From: Couchioplanes caeruleus
GTDB lineage: Bacteria; Actinomycetota; Actinomycetes; Mycobacteriales; Micromonosporaceae
NCBI RefSeq assembly: GCF_023499255.1
Contig: NZ_CP092183.1
Coordinates: 6,630,501 to 6,694,500 of the forward strand
Direction of reading: 5' to 3'
DNA: 64,000 nt
Shown piece by piece: positions 34,342 through 43,777 of the stretch. Below the pieces are notes generated by a model. That model saw nothing but the letters and a program-made list of their open reading frames with translations, ran no database searches and had not been told where the DNA came from. The translations under genes and the position numbers were made by a program. The stretch's first letter is position 1, and each line of letters starts with the position of its first letter.

Positions 34342-34773
34342 CTACTTCTTCTTGGCTCCGCGGGGCGAGACCAGCCGGGCCGCGGTCCAGTCCTTGCCGG
34401 CGTTGACCGTGGAGGTCTGCTGGAGGCCGGCCGTCGGCGCGCTCTCGCTGACCTCGCTCGGTTCGACGTGGCCGTCGCGGCCCGCCTTGGGGGTCAGGAG
34501 CCACACCACGCCGCTGTCCGCGAGCGGGCCCAGGGCATCCGTGAGCAGTTCGAAGAGGTCACCGTCGCCGTCGCGATACCAGAGCAGCACCGCGTCGACC
34601 ACCTCGTCGGTGTCCTCGTCCACCAAATCGCCCACGCGTTCGGTCAGGGCGTCACGGAGATCCTCGTCGACGTCGTCGTCGTAGCCCATCTCCATGACCA
34701 CCATGTTCGGCTCGAGGCCGAACCGGTCCGCCAGGCTGCGTACGCCGTCGGCCTGACCAGCGGTCGCGCTCAC
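34342..34773 (-). CDS. DUF3052 family protein
   Basis: 143 residues from GTG 34773 behind AAGGAGG. LADRFGLEPNMVVMEMGYDDD and VVDAVLLWYRDGDGDLFELL and SGVVWLLTPKAGRDGHVEP are the core of DUF3052, an actinobacterial family of unknown function. Highly acidic. It is 108 nt upstream of ahpE on the same strand; the ahpE/DUF3052/aceE neighbourhood is widely kept in actinobacteria. Confidence 0.9.
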   Translation of the reverse strand: MSATAGQADGVRSLADRFGLEPNMVVMEMGYDDDVDEDLRDALTERVGDLVDEDTDEVVDAVLLWYRDGDGDLFELLTDALGPLADSGVVWLLTPKAGRDGHVEPSEVSESAPTAGLQQTSTVNAGKDWTAARLVSPRGAKKK

Positions 34774-34912
34774 TGTCGAATTCCTCCTTGCTGGTGACGA
34801 CGCCACCGCCGGGGCGGCGCCGCTGTTGACGACGTTGTTCACGCCGTTGTCGTGGGGGTAGTCCACACACTCGGGCCGCCGCGCGCAAGTGGCGCACCGA
34901 GTGTGAGGCAAT

Positions 34913-37201
34913 TTACCGTGCCAGCAGGGCGTGGGCACCCTGTGTGATGGCATCTTCCCCGATCAGGACCTGCTGCGCTGCCGGACCGAGCGGAACCGGC
35001 GAGTCGGCGGCGGCGATGCGCCGGGCCGCGCCCACGAAACCGCCGTCCACCAGGGCCGCGAGGATGCCTTCGCCGACGCCGCCGGAGCGCCGGGTCTCGT
35101 CGACGATGAGCACGCGGCCGGTCGCGGAGGCCTCGCGGATCAGGTCGGCCACCGGCAGCGGGCTCAGCCAGCGCAGGTCCACCACGCGGGAGCCGTACCC
35201 GTCGGCGGCGAGCCCGGACGCGACGCGCAGGGACATGCGTACGCCGTTGCCGAAGGTCAGGATCGTCAGGTCCTCGGCGGACCCGAAGGGGTAGGTGCGG
35301 GCCCGGCCGACGGGGATGTGCGTGCCGGCCCACTCGCCCGGCGGGGCGTAGGGCGCGAGCCATTCGTTGTCGCCCTGCTGGAACAGGTCGCGGGTGTGGT
35401 AGAGCGCGATCGGCTCGAGGAAGACGCTGACCGTGCCGTCGACGGCCGCCGCGGCCAGGCAGGAGCGCAGCATGGGTGCCGCGTCGGACGGCCGTGCGGG
35501 CACGGCCAGGACCAGTCCGGGTACGTCGCGCAGCACGGCGACCGAGTTGTCGTTGTGGAAGTGGCCGCCGAAGTTCTGCTGGTAGGCGAGGCCGGCGACG
35601 CGTACGACCATGGGGTTGCGGAAGGCGCCCTGCGAGAAGAAGGAGAGCGTGGCCGCCTCGCCGCGGAGCTGGTCCTCGGCGTTGTGCAGGTACGCCAGGT
35701 ACTGGATCTCCGGGATGGGGAGCATGCCCGCGAGCCCGGCGCCGAGGCCGAGCCCCAGGATGGACGTCTCGTCGAGCAGGGTGTCGAACACGCGGTCGGC
35801 GCCGAAGCGGTCGCGCAGGTTCTTCGTGACGCCGTACACGCCGCCCTTGACCGCGACGTCCTCCCCGTACAGCAGGGCGCCGGGGTGGGCGAGCAGCGCG
35901 TCGGTGAGGGTGGCGTTGATGGTCTGTGCCAGCGTGAGCGGGCCGCCCTGCTCGGGGAGCCGGCCGCCGAAGGCCTGGGTGCGGGCGGCTGAGCCGGCGC
36001 CCGAGGCGCGGGTGGCGGCGTCGGCGACGTGCCGGGCGGCGCGCAGCGGGCGGCGGGGTGCCAGCGGGGCGGCGATCTGCGCCGGGGTGGCCAGTTTCGG
36101 CTCGCCCAGAACCTCCTCGGCGACCTTGCGGACCTGCCAGCCCAGCTCGTCGTAGCGGGTGATGAGGTCGTCGGGGGTGGCGGCACCGCCGGCGACGAGC
36201 AGCTCCGCGGTGGTGATCAGGGGGTCGCGGTCCAGGTCGCGGGTGATGTCCTCGTTCGACCGGTACGCGACCTCGGCGTCCGCGCCGGCGTGGCCCATGA
36301 GGCGGACCGTGCTCAGGTGCAGGACGGCGGGGCGGCGCTGGTCGCGTACCCAGTCGGCGGCCTCGCGGGCGGTGTCGTACGCGGCGGCCAGGTCGCAGCC
36401 GTCGGCGGCGAAGTAGCGGATGCCGGGGCGGGCGCGCAGCGTCTCGGCGACCCAGCCGGGCGGGGAGGCGACGCTGATGCCGTACCCGTTGTCCTCGCAG
36501 ATCAGCAGCAGCGGCAGGTGCCGGTCGGTGTGCTCGTACCAGCCGATGGTGTTGAGGGCGGCCGTGGCGCTGGCGTGGTTGACCGAGGCGTCGCCGAACG
36601 AGGCGACCGCGATCGCGTCGCCGGGCCAGGGGCTTTCGACGCCGCGCAGGGCGGGGGCCTGGCCGATCCCGTACGCGATCCCGACGGCCCGCGGCAGGTG
36701 CGAGGCGATGGTGGACGTGGTCGGGATGATCTGCAGGTCGGCCCGGCCGAAGACCTTGTGCCGGCCGCCGGCGATCGGCTCGGCGGCGGAGGCGACGACG
36801 CCGCGCAGCACGTCGCGGGCCGCCTCGACGAGCGCGTCGGTGCCGGGGTCGAGCGGCGGGACCTGGCCGGCGCGGACACAGTAGAACGCGCCGGAGCGGT
36901 AGTGCAGCAGGGCGGGGTCGGTGGGGCGGAGCGCGGCGGCGACGGCGGCGTTGCCCTCGTGGCCGGAGGAGCCGATCGTGTAGAAGCCTTCGTTGAAGCT
37001 GCGCAGCCAGCGGGCCGCGAGGTCGAGGTGGCGGCTGACCAGCTGGGCGTCGAAGAGCTGCCGGGCCCGGTCGCCGGTGAGGGCGGAGCCCTCGCGGACC
37101 GGGTCGTCGCCGGGCCGGCGGGTCCCGGCCGGCGGCAGGCCGGCGACGGCGTCGCGGAAACGCTCGTCGAGGTTCTGCGGGGTGGTCACGCGACCCAGCA
37201 T
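34913..37201 (-). CDS. Fused alpha/beta E1 component of a 2-oxoacid dehydrogenase
   Basis: About 762 residues. The first 350 are the E1-alpha TPP-binding half: GSSGHEGNAAVAAAL, then GDASVNHASATAALN and CEDNGYGISVA as TPP/metal motif (GDG is changed to GDA). The second half is E1-beta: LTDALLAHPGALLYGEDVAV, EIQYLAYLHNAEDQLRGEA and the transketolase C-domain TFGNGVRMSLRVA. Such fusions are seen in branched-chain or pyruvate-type enzymes. No E2 or E3 gene is adjacent. ATG 37201 or GTG 37189 is the start; neither has a strong site. Substrate undetermined. Confidence 0.85.
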   Translation of the reverse strand: MLGRVTTPQNLDERFRDAVAGLPPAGTRRPGDDPVREGSALTGDRARQLFDAQLVSRHLDLAARWLRSFNEGFYTIGSSGHEGNAAVAAALRPTDPALLHYRSGAFYCVRAGQVPPLDPGTDALVEAARDVLRGVVASAAEPIAGGRHKVFGRADLQIIPTTSTIASHLPRAVGIAYGIGQAPALRGVESPWPGDAIAVASFGDASVNHASATAALNTIGWYEHTDRHLPLLLICEDNGYGISVASPPGWVAETLRARPGIRYFAADGCDLAAAYDTAREAADWVRDQRRPAVLHLSTVRLMGHAGADAEVAYRSNEDITRDLDRDPLITTAELLVAGGAATPDDLITRYDELGWQVRKVAEEVLGEPKLATPAQIAAPLAPRRPLRAARHVADAATRASGAGSAARTQAFGGRLPEQGGPLTLAQTINATLTDALLAHPGALLYGEDVAVKGGVYGVTKNLRDRFGADRVFDTLLDETSILGLGLGAGLAGMLPIPEIQYLAYLHNAEDQLRGEAATLSFFSQGAFRNPMVVRVAGLAYQQNFGGHFHNDNSVAVLRDVPGLVLAVPARPSDAAPMLRSCLAAAAVDGTVSVFLEPIALYHTRDLFQQGDNEWLAPYAPPGEWAGTHIPVGRARTYPFGSAEDLTILTFGNGVRMSLRVASGLAADGYGSRVVDLRWLSPLPVADLIREASATGRVLIVDETRRSGGVGEGILAALVDGGFVGAARRIAAADSPVPLGPAAQQVLIGEDAITQGAHALLAR

Positions 37202-37312
37202 TGCCGACCATGGCGAGCCCCGCCACCGCCGATGTGGACGCCCGGCCGGGCGGGCGGGGTAATCCCGGCGAACCACCTGCGCGGACCCGGTACGGCGTGC
37301 TGATCTGGTGGC

Positions 37313-37408
37313 ATGGCGCTGTGGGCGGGACTGATGCGGATCGGTCTCTGCGGGCTGTGGTTCCTCGCGGTGGGGACGGCCTTCCTGGCGATGGACCTCT
37401 ACGTGTAA
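37313..37408 (+). CDS. Possible 31-residue membrane peptide
   Basis: ATG 37313 to TAA 37408 gives MALWAGLMRIGLCG followed by LWFLAVGTAFLAMDLYV. Nearly the whole peptide is one hydrophobic helix. TAA, rare in such GC-rich DNA, ends it 12 nt before yjbQ. A GGTGG lies just before the start. It may be a real small membrane protein cotranscribed with yjbQ, or chance. Confidence 0.35.
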   Translation: MALWAGLMRIGLCGLWFLAVGTAFLAMDLYV

Positions 37409-37420
37409 GACTTCCCGGTC

Positions 37421-37825
37421 ATGGACACCACGGTGATCACCGTCCGTACCGGGAACAGGCCGGTCGTCCGCGACATCACGAGCGAGGCGGAGGAGTTCGC
37501 CCGGGGTCGCGGCGACGGGCTGCTGCACGTGTTCGTGCCGCACGCCACGGCGGGCCTGGCGATCATCGAGACCGGCGCCGGGTCGGACGACGACCTGCTC
37601 ACGGCGATCGACGAGCTGCTGCCCGCCGAGGACAAGTGGCGGCACCGGCACGGTTCGCGAGGTCACGGCCGTGATCACGTCCTGCCGGCCTGGATCCCGC
37701 CGTACGCGACGCTGCCGGTCATCGGCGGTCGCATCGCTCTGGGCACGTGGCAGTCGATCTGCCTCGTCGACCCCAACGGTGACAATCCGGAGCGCCAGGT
37801 GCGGTTCAGCTTCCTGAACGGCTGA
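37421..37825 (+). CDS. YjbQ/UPF0047 family protein (secondary thiamine-phosphate synthase-like)
   Basis: 134 residues. VFVPHATAGLAIIETGAGSDDDLL holds the family's HATA motif. HGSRGHGRDHVLPAWI and GRIALGTWQSICLVDPNG are the remaining metal-binding and core blocks. E. coli YjbQ can weakly replace thiamine-phosphate synthase; the physiological role is open. It lies between two thiamine-diphosphate-dependent E1 genes (fused E1, divergent; aceE, downstream), which makes a cofactor link plausible but unproven. Confidence 0.9.
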   Translation: MDTTVITVRTGNRPVVRDITSEAEEFARGRGDGLLHVFVPHATAGLAIIETGAGSDDDLLTAIDELLPAEDKWRHRHGSRGHGRDHVLPAWIPPYATLPVIGGRIALGTWQSICLVDPNGDNPERQVRFSFLNG

Positions 37826-37972
37826 CGAAGTTACTGCTCAGTACGTGTGTCGCGCGTCGCCTAGCAAGACCGTAGGCGTGACGCCAGCCACCGTCAGGGG
37901 GCAGGATGGAACCATTCCCGTGCGATTCACACAATGGGGCGCACGGTCCGACACCGACCAAGAGGAATGCCT

Positions 37973-40711
37973 GTGGCCACGGAACGCAAGCGCCCGGTGA
38001 TCAGCGACGGCCTGCCGAGCCAGCTTCCGGACATCGACCCCGAGGAAACCAGTGAGTGGGTCGAGTCGCTCGACGGAGTCATCGACGAACGCGGGGCCAA
38101 ACGTGCCCGTTACGTGATGTTGCGCCTGCTCGAGCGGGCCCGGGAGCGTCAGGTCGGCGTGCCGCCGCTGACCTCCACGGACTACATCAACACGATCCCG
38201 CCGGAGCAGGAGCCCTGGTTCCCCGGTGACGAGTTCGTGGAACGCCGCATCCGCGCCTACATCCGGTGGAACGCGGCGATGCTGGTACACCGCGCGCAGC
38301 GCCCGGACATCGGCGTCGGCGGGCACATCTCCACCTACGCCTCCAGCGCCAGCCTCTACGAGGTCGGCATGAACCACTTCTTCCGCGGTAAGCAGCACCC
38401 CGGCGGCGGCGACCACATCTTCTTCCAGGGCCACGCCTCACCCGGCATGTACGCGCGCGCGTTCCTCGAGGGCCGGCTGAGCAGCGAGCAGCTCGACGGG
38501 TTCCGCCAGGAACTCTCCCACGCGCCGAACAGCCTCCCGTCGTACCCGCACCCGCGGCTGATGCCCGACTTCTGGGAATTCCCCACCGTCAGCATGGGCC
38601 TGGGCCCGCTGAACGCGATCTACCAGGCCCGCTTCAACCGCTACCTGCACCACCGCGGTATCAAGGACACCAGCCAGCAACACGTCTGGGCGTTCCTGGG
38701 CGACGGCGAGATGGACGAGGTCGAGTCGCTGGGCGCGATCGGGCTGGCCGCCCGCGAGGAACTCGACAACCTCACCTTCGTCGTCAACTGCAACCTGCAA
38801 CGCCTCGACGGCCCGGTACGCGGCAACGGCAAAGTCATCCAGGAACTCGAGTCGTTCTTCCGCGGCGCCGGCTGGAACGTCATCAAGGTCGTCTGGGGCC
38901 GCGAGTGGGACCCGCTGCTGGCCGCCGACACCGACGGCGCCCTGGTCAACCTGATGAACGTCACCCCCGACGGCGACTACCAGACCTACAAAGGCGAATC
39001 CGGCGCCTACGTACGGGAGAACTTCTTCGGCCGCGACCCACGCACCCGCAAACTGGTCGAGCACATGAGCGACGACGAAGTGTGGAACCTCAAACGCGGC
39101 GGCCACGACTACAAAAAGCTGTACGCCGCGTACAAGGCCGCCACCGAACACACCGGCCAGCCCACCGTCATCCTCGCCAAAACCATCAAGGGCTGGACCC
39201 TCGGGTCGCACTTCGAGGCCCGCAACGCCACCCACCAGATGAAGAAACTCACCCTCGACGACCTCAAAAGCTTCCGGGACCGCCTCTACCTCGACATCCC
39301 CGACAAGCAACTCGAGGAGAACCCGTACCTCCCGCCGTACTACCACCCCGGCGACGACTCCGACGAGATGAAATACCTGCAGGAACGGCGACGTGAGCTG
39401 GGCGGCTACCTGCCGTCGCGGCGTACGAAGACGATCCCGCTGAACATCCCGGAGTCGGCGAAGTTCGGCGACGTCAAGCGGGGCTCGGGCAAGCAGAAGG
39501 TCGCCACCACGATGGCCTTCGTGCGGCTGCTCAAGGACATCATGAAGGACAAGGAGTTCGGGGCCCGCTGGGTGCCGATCATCCCGGACGAGGCGCGCAC
39601 GTTCGGCATGGACTCCCTGTTCCCGACCCGCAAGATCTACTCGCCCCACGGCCAGACGTACACGTCGGTCGACCGCGAGCTGTTCCTGTCGTACAAGGAA
39701 GCCACCAACGGGCAGATCCTGCACGAGGGCATCAACGAGGCCGGCTCCACGGCGAGCTTCATCGCGGCCGGCACGTCGTACGCGACGCACGGCGAGCCGA
39801 TGATCCCGCTGTACATCTTCTACTCGATGTTCGGCTTCCAGCGCACCGCCGACGAGCTGTGGGCGGCGGCGGACCAGATGACCCGCGGCTTCCTGCTCGG
39901 CGCGACCGCCGGGCGCACCACGCTCAACGGTGAGGGCCTGCAGCACGAGGACGGGCACTCGCTGCTGATCGCGGCGACGAACCCGGCCGTGGTGGCGTAC
40001 GACCCGGCGTTCGCGTTCGAGATCGCGCACATCGTCGAGAACGGCCTGCACCGCATGTACGGCGAGAACCAGGAGAACATCTACTACTACCTCACGGTCT
40101 ACAACGAGCCGATCGTGCAGCCGGCGGAGCCCTCGGGCGTCGACGTGGAGGGCCTGCTCAAGGGCATCTACAGGTACGCCGCGGCTCCGCAGGGCACGGG
40201 TCCGAAGGCGCAGCTGCTCGCCTCCGGCACGGGCATGCAGTGGGCGCTCAAGGCGCAGCAGCTGCTCGCCCAGGACTGGGGCGTCGCCGCTGACGTGTGG
40301 TCGGTGACCTCCTGGACCGAGCTGCGCCGGGACGCGGTGGAGGCCGAGGAGCACAACCTCATGAACCCGGGCGACCAGCCGCGCAAGCCGTACATCCAGA
40401 CCAAGCTGGAGGGCACCGAGGGCCCGGCCGTCGCGGTCAGCGACTGGATGCGGGCGGTGCCCGACCTGATCAGCCGCTGGGTGCCGAACGACTACACGTC
40501 GCTGGGCACCGACGGGTTCGGCATGAGCGACACCCGGCACGCCCTGCGCCGGCACTTCCACGTGGACGCCGAGTCGGTGACGGTGGCGACGCTGCGCCAG
40601 CTCGCGCTGCGCGGCAAGGTGCCGTCGCACGTCCCGGCCGAGGCCGCGAAGAAGTACGCGATCGACGACGTGAACGCCGCCCCGGTCGGTGAGACCGGCG
40701 GGGACAGCTGA
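37973..40711 (+). CDS. aceE: Pyruvate dehydrogenase E1, homodimeric
   Basis: Decarboxylates pyruvate with thiamine diphosphate and acetylates the lipoyl domain of E2. 912 residues, normal for Ace[21 protein letters not shown], the TPP motif [16 protein letters not shown] ending in [30 protein letters not shown] and [11 protein letters not shown] are all classical. GTG 37973 follows AGAGGA at 6 nt. E2 and E3 are not in the window. It ends in a strong hairpin. This is the central supplier of acetyl-CoA for the fatty-acid genes 12 kb downstream. Confidence 0.97.
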   Translation: MATERKRPVISDGLPSQLPDIDPEETSEWVESLDGVIDERGAKRARYVMLRLLERARERQVGVPPLTSTDYINTIPPEQEPWFPGDEFVERRIRAYIRWNAAMLVHRAQRPDIGVGGHISTYASSASLYEVGMNHFFRGKQHPGGGDHIFFQGHASPGMYARAFLEGRLSSEQLDGFRQELSHAPNSLPSYPHPRLMPDFWEFPTVSMGLGPLNAIYQARFNRYLHHRGIKDTSQQHVWAFLGDGEMDEVESLGAIGLAAREELDNLTFVVNCNLQRLDGPVRGNGKVIQELESFFRGAGWNVIKVVWGREWDPLLAADTDGALVNLMNVTPDGDYQTYKGESGAYVRENFFGRDPRTRKLVEHMSDDEVWNLKRGGHDYKKLYAAYKAATEHTGQPTVILAKTIKGWTLGSHFEARNATHQMKKLTLDDLKSFRDRLYLDIPDKQLEENPYLPPYYHPGDDSDEMKYLQERRRELGGYLPSRRTKTIPLNIPESAKFGDVKRGSGKQKVATTMAFVRLLKDIMKDKEFGARWVPIIPDEARTFGMDSLFPTRKIYSPHGQTYTSVDRELFLSYKEATNGQILHEGINEAGSTASFIAAGTSYATHGEPMIPLYIFYSMFGFQRTADELWAAADQMTRGFLLGATAGRTTLNGEGLQHEDGHSLLIAATNPAVVAYDPAFAFEIAHIVENGLHRMYGENQENIYYYLTVYNEPIVQPAEPSGVDVEGLLKGIYRYAAAPQGTGPKAQLLASGTGMQWALKAQQLLAQDWGVAADVWSVTSWTELRRDAVEAEEHNLMNPGDQPRKPYIQTKLEGTEGPAVAVSDWMRAVPDLISRWVPNDYTSLGTDGFGMSDTRHALRRHFHVDAESVTVATLRQLALRGKVPSHVPAEAAKKYAIDDVNAAPVGETGGDS

Positions 40712-40724
40712 CGAATCGGTCCCG

Positions 40725-40762
40725 ATGAGGGGTACGCCGCAAACTTGCGGCGTACCCCTCAT
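40725..40762 (+). terminator. Terminator hairpin of aceE
   Basis: An 18-base perfect inverted repeat (40725-40742 with 40745-40762) and a 2-nt centre, so about 16-17 base pairs form. The arm begins ATGAGGGGTACGCC. It starts 14 nt after the aceE stop. Its right arm contains the -35-like CTCA of the next promoter. Confidence 0.85.
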
Positions 40763-40785
40763 TCTTGTCCCGGAAGGGCCGAAAG
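40758..40785 (+). promoter_or_regulatory. Sigma-28 (FliA)-like promoter of the chemoreceptor
   Basis: CTCA (40758-40761), 16-nt spacer, GCCGAAAG (40778-40785). It resembles FliA promoters (GCCGATAA-type -10). Transcription would start close to the ATG at 40793, suggesting a leaderless message. The -10 also lies in a 6-bp GAAA-loop hairpin (40775-40790). Confidence 0.6.
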
Positions 40786-40792
40786 GCCCTAT

Positions 40793-42916
40793 ATGGTGCG
40801 CGCGCAGATCGGTCACAAGCTCCTCGCCCTGGGTCTGGGCGGCGTTCTCAGCACGGCCGCGGTCCTGTTCGGGGTCGGCGCGTGGCAGAGCGACGCGTTC
40901 GCCGACCGCACCCAGGCGCAGGTCGAGAAGCTGACCACCGACGACCTCAACCGGACCACCGACTCGGTGACCCGCCTGGTCGGCTCGGTCGGCGACGAGA
41001 TCCAGTCCGGCGTCAACAGCGACATGACGGCCGCCAACCAGTTGCTGGCCCAGCGCGGCGGCGTGGAGTTCGCGGACCGTACGGCGACCTGGACGGCCAC
41101 CAACCAGTTCACCCAGGACAAGCAGACCGTGACGCTGCCCCGGATGACCGTCGCGGGGCAGTGGCTGGGCCAGAACCTCGACCTGCGCAGGCCCACGCCG
41201 TTCGTGGACGACGTGGTGTCGCTGCTCGGCGGCACGGTGACCGTCTTCCAGCGCATGAACGAGGCCGGCGACCTGCTCCGCGTCGGCACCAACGTCAAGA
41301 CCACCGGCAACAGGCGGGCCATCGGCACGTACATCCCGGCCGTGGGGGCCGACGGCGCACCGAACGCCGTGGCCACCGCGATCAAGGCCGGCAAGTCGTA
41401 CCGGGGTGTCGCGCTGGTCGTGGGTTCCTGGTACATCACCGCGTACGACCCGATCAAGGACTCGGCCGGCCGGGTCGTCGGCGCGCTGTACGTCGGCGTG
41501 CAGCAGTCCGAGGCGCTCAAGGAGCTGACCGACGCGATCTCCGGCAGCAAGGTCCGGGACAACGGCTGGGTCACCGTCTACAGCACCAACAAGGCCGACG
41601 CCGGGCGGATCATCGCTTCCAGCATCGCGGGCGCCGCCGGGCGTACGGAGCTGGGGGCCACCGACGCGGACGGCACCAAGTACGTCGAGCAGATCGTCGG
41701 CCAGGCGTCGAAGCTGACCGGCGGTGCGACCTGGCGGGCCACGTACCGGCTGCCGGGCGCCGGGGGCGCGCCGGCCGGGGACACCACCGTCACCGTGGCC
41801 TCGTACCCGCAGTACTCGTGGGCGATCGCCGTCGGCGGGTACGACGGCGACACCGCCGGTGCGGTCGACGCGGTCCAGGACGGCCGCCGCGCCATGCTCC
41901 TCGCGTTCCTCCTGGCGGCCCTGCTGCTCGCCGTGGCCGGCGGCCTGTTCGCCGCCTGGCAGGCCCGGAAGATCTCCCGGCGGCTGGGGGCGCTCACCGC
42001 CGGGCTGTCGCGGCTGGCGAAGCGGGACCTCACCGTCTCCGTCGCGGCGGACGGCCACGACGAGATCGGCCGGGCCGGCACCGCGCTCACCACCGCCGTG
42101 GCCGAGCTGCGCCAGGTGATGGTCGAGGTCACGGACGCCTCGCGCGAGGTGTCCCGGTCGGCCGGCCAGGTCGCGGCGACCGGGGCGGAGCTGACCGCAT
42201 CGGCCGCGGCCGCCTCGCAGCAGGCCGGTTCTGCCACCCGCGCAGCCGACGAGATCTCGACCGTGGTGCAGACCGTGGCGGCGGGCGCCGAGCAGATGGG
42301 TGCGTCGATCAGCGAGATCTCCGGCAACGCCCAGGACGCGGCGCAGGCCGGGCGTGACGGTGTGGGCCTGACCGCCACCGCCTCCGGCGTCATCGACGAG
42401 CTGCGCTCTTCCACGGGCCAGATCGCCGACGTGGTGCGGCTGATCGCCAGCATCGCCGAGCAGACCAACCTGCTGGCCCTCAACGCGACGATCGAGGCCG
42501 CCCGGGCCGGCGACGCGGGCAAGGGGTTCGCGGTCGTCGCCGGCGAGGTCAAGGACCTGGCCCAGGAGACCGCGAAGGCGACGGAGGACGTCACCGCCCG
42601 GGTGTCGGCGATCGAGGGCGACACCGCGCGGGCGGTCGACGCGATCACCGCGATCACGTCGACGATCGCCCGGGTGAACGACTACCAGAACGCGATCGCC
42701 GCGGCCGTGGAGGAGCAGGCCGCGACGACCGCCGAGATGTCCCGCAACATCGTCGAGGTGGCCACCGGCAGCCGGGAGATCGCCGGCGACATCGGCGCGG
42801 TGAGCGGGGCCGTGGAGAGCACCCGCGCGGCGGTGACCGTGTCGCACGAGGCGGCCGGCGAGCTGGACGCGACCGCCCGGCGGCTGACCGAGCTGGTCGA
42901 CCGGTTCACCGTCTGA
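40793..42916 (+). CDS. Methyl-accepting chemotaxis protein with Cache sensor
   Basis: 707 residues. One membrane segment near residues 8-28, a large extracellular Cache_3-Cache_2 sensor to about residue 355 (TVTVFQRMNEAGDLLRVGTN, GKSYRGVALVVGSWYITAYD, GALYVGVQQSEALKEL). The second membrane segment is AMLLAFLLAALLLAVAGGLFAAW. A HAMP domain and the signalling domain follow, with the universally kept tip IAEQTNLLALNATIEAARAG. No CheB/CheR-binding pentapeptide is visible at the end. It would signal to CheA/CheW and shows that the organism is motile at some stage. Confidence 0.95.
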   Translation: MVRAQIGHKLLALGLGGVLSTAAVLFGVGAWQSDAFADRTQAQVEKLTTDDLNRTTDSVTRLVGSVGDEIQSGVNSDMTAANQLLAQRGGVEFADRTATWTATNQFTQDKQTVTLPRMTVAGQWLGQNLDLRRPTPFVDDVVSLLGGTVTVFQRMNEAGDLLRVGTNVKTTGNRRAIGTYIPAVGADGAPNAVATAIKAGKSYRGVALVVGSWYITAYDPIKDSAGRVVGALYVGVQQSEALKELTDAISGSKVRDNGWVTVYSTNKADAGRIIASSIAGAAGRTELGATDADGTKYVEQIVGQASKLTGGATWRATYRLPGAGGAPAGDTTVTVASYPQYSWAIAVGGYDGDTAGAVDAVQDGRRAMLLAFLLAALLLAVAGGLFAAWQARKISRRLGALTAGLSRLAKRDLTVSVAADGHDEIGRAGTALTTAVAELRQVMVEVTDASREVSRSAGQVAATGAELTASAAAASQQAGSATRAADEISTVVQTVAAGAEQMGASISEISGNAQDAAQAGRDGVGLTATASGVIDELRSSTGQIADVVRLIASIAEQTNLLALNATIEAARAGDAGKGFAVVAGEVKDLAQETAKATEDVTARVSAIEGDTARAVDAITAITSTIARVNDYQNAIAAAVEEQAATTAEMSRNIVEVATGSREIAGDIGAVSGAVESTRAAVTVSHEAAGELDATARRLTELVDRFTV

Positions 42917-43220
42917 CGTACGCGGCCGGCTCGTCGGCGCTGGACTCCCAGAAGTGCCGGTAGCGCTGCACGTACTCCGAGGCCTCCCGCAGCGGCTCGG
43001 CCTCGAGCCGGCAGGGCCGCCACTGGGCCTCCCGGCCGCGCGAGATCAGGCCGGCGCGTTCCAGCACCTTGAGGTGCTTGGAGATGGCGGGCAGGGTCAT
43101 GGCGAACGGCGCGGCCAGCTCGTTGACGGTCGCCTCCCCCTCGGCCAGGCGCGCCAGGATCGCCCGGCGCGTCGGGTCGGCGAGCGCGGCGAAGATGACG
43201 CTGAGCTGGTCGGTCGCCAT
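42906..43220 (-). CDS. ArsR-family repressor
   Basis: 104 residues from ATG 43220. Winged helix: FAALADPTRRAILARLAEGE, then ATVNELAAPFAMTLPAISKH and LKVLERAGLISRGREAQWRP. There is no metal-binding cysteine pair of the CXCXXC type, so it belongs with the DUF2083/SRPBCC-linked ArsR group rather than metal sensors. Its last codons overlap the end of the convergent chemoreceptor gene by 11 bp. It follows the DHFR-like gene by 4 nt, so they form an operon. Confidence 0.9.
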   Translation of the reverse strand: MATDQLSVIFAALADPTRRAILARLAEGEATVNELAAPFAMTLPAISKHLKVLERAGLISRGREAQWRPCRLEAEPLREASEYVQRYRHFWESSADEPAAYVRR

Positions 43221-43224
43221 CGGC

Positions 43225-43758
43225 TCAGGCCGGGACGTACGTGATGACCTCGACCCCGGTCTTCGTGGTCCAGGACCCGGTGTGGGCAAGCGCGACCCTG
43301 GTGCCCTCGTGCCACAGCTTGCGGCCCTCGCCGACCACGACGGGGTAGACCATGATCCGGTACTCGTCGACCAGGTTGTGCCGGGTCAGGTGGTTGAGCA
43401 GCTCGGCGCTGCCGTTGAGCAGCAGGGTGCCGGGCTCGGCCTTGAGCCGCGCGACCGCTTCGGAGACCTCGCCCTGCAGGAACGTCGCGTTCCACTCCGG
43501 CTCGGTGAGGGTGGTGGTGGCGACGTGCTTGGGCATCGAGTTCATCCGCTTGCCGAAGTCGCCCGTCGCCGCCTCCATCTGGGGCCAGGCGGCCTTGAAG
43601 CCCTCGTACGTCTTGCGCCCCAGCAGCAGGGCGTCCGCCTCACGCAGGTTGGCGTCCTGCCAGCTGCCCAGCTCGTCGTTGAAGTACGGCCCACTCCACG
43701 CCGGCTCCTCGAACACGCCGTCGAGGGTCACGTACGAGACCGCGACCACCTTACCCAT
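43225..43758 (-). CDS. Dihydrofolate reductase-family protein
   Basis: 177 residues from ATG 43758; a GTG at 43767 is an alternative. VVAVSYVTLDGVFEEPAWSG, DALLLGRKTYEGFKAAWPQM and NGSAELLNHLTRHNLVDEYR are the standard RibD_C/DHFR-like blocks, ending in VYPVVVGEGRKLW. First gene of a two-gene operon with an ArsR regulator that presumably controls it through the dyad at 43778-43809. Substrate unknown. Confidence 0.9.
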   Translation of the reverse strand: MGKVVAVSYVTLDGVFEEPAWSGPYFNDELGSWQDANLREADALLLGRKTYEGFKAAWPQMEAATGDFGKRMNSMPKHVATTTLTEPEWNATFLQGEVSEAVARLKAEPGTLLLNGSAELLNHLTRHNLVDEYRIMVYPVVVGEGRKLWHEGTRVALAHTGSWTTKTGVEVITYVPA

Positions 43759-43777
43759 GATCACCAATCCTCTGCGC

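Noticed and set aside
34839..37226. 795-codon frame overlapping the fused E1 gene
   Set aside because: Arg/Pro-rich shadow in another frame of the same strand.
38438..42847. 1469-codon minus-strand frame across aceE and the chemoreceptor
   Set aside because: Pure antisense shadow; its translation has repetitive low-complexity composition, while the plus strand encodes two textbook proteins.
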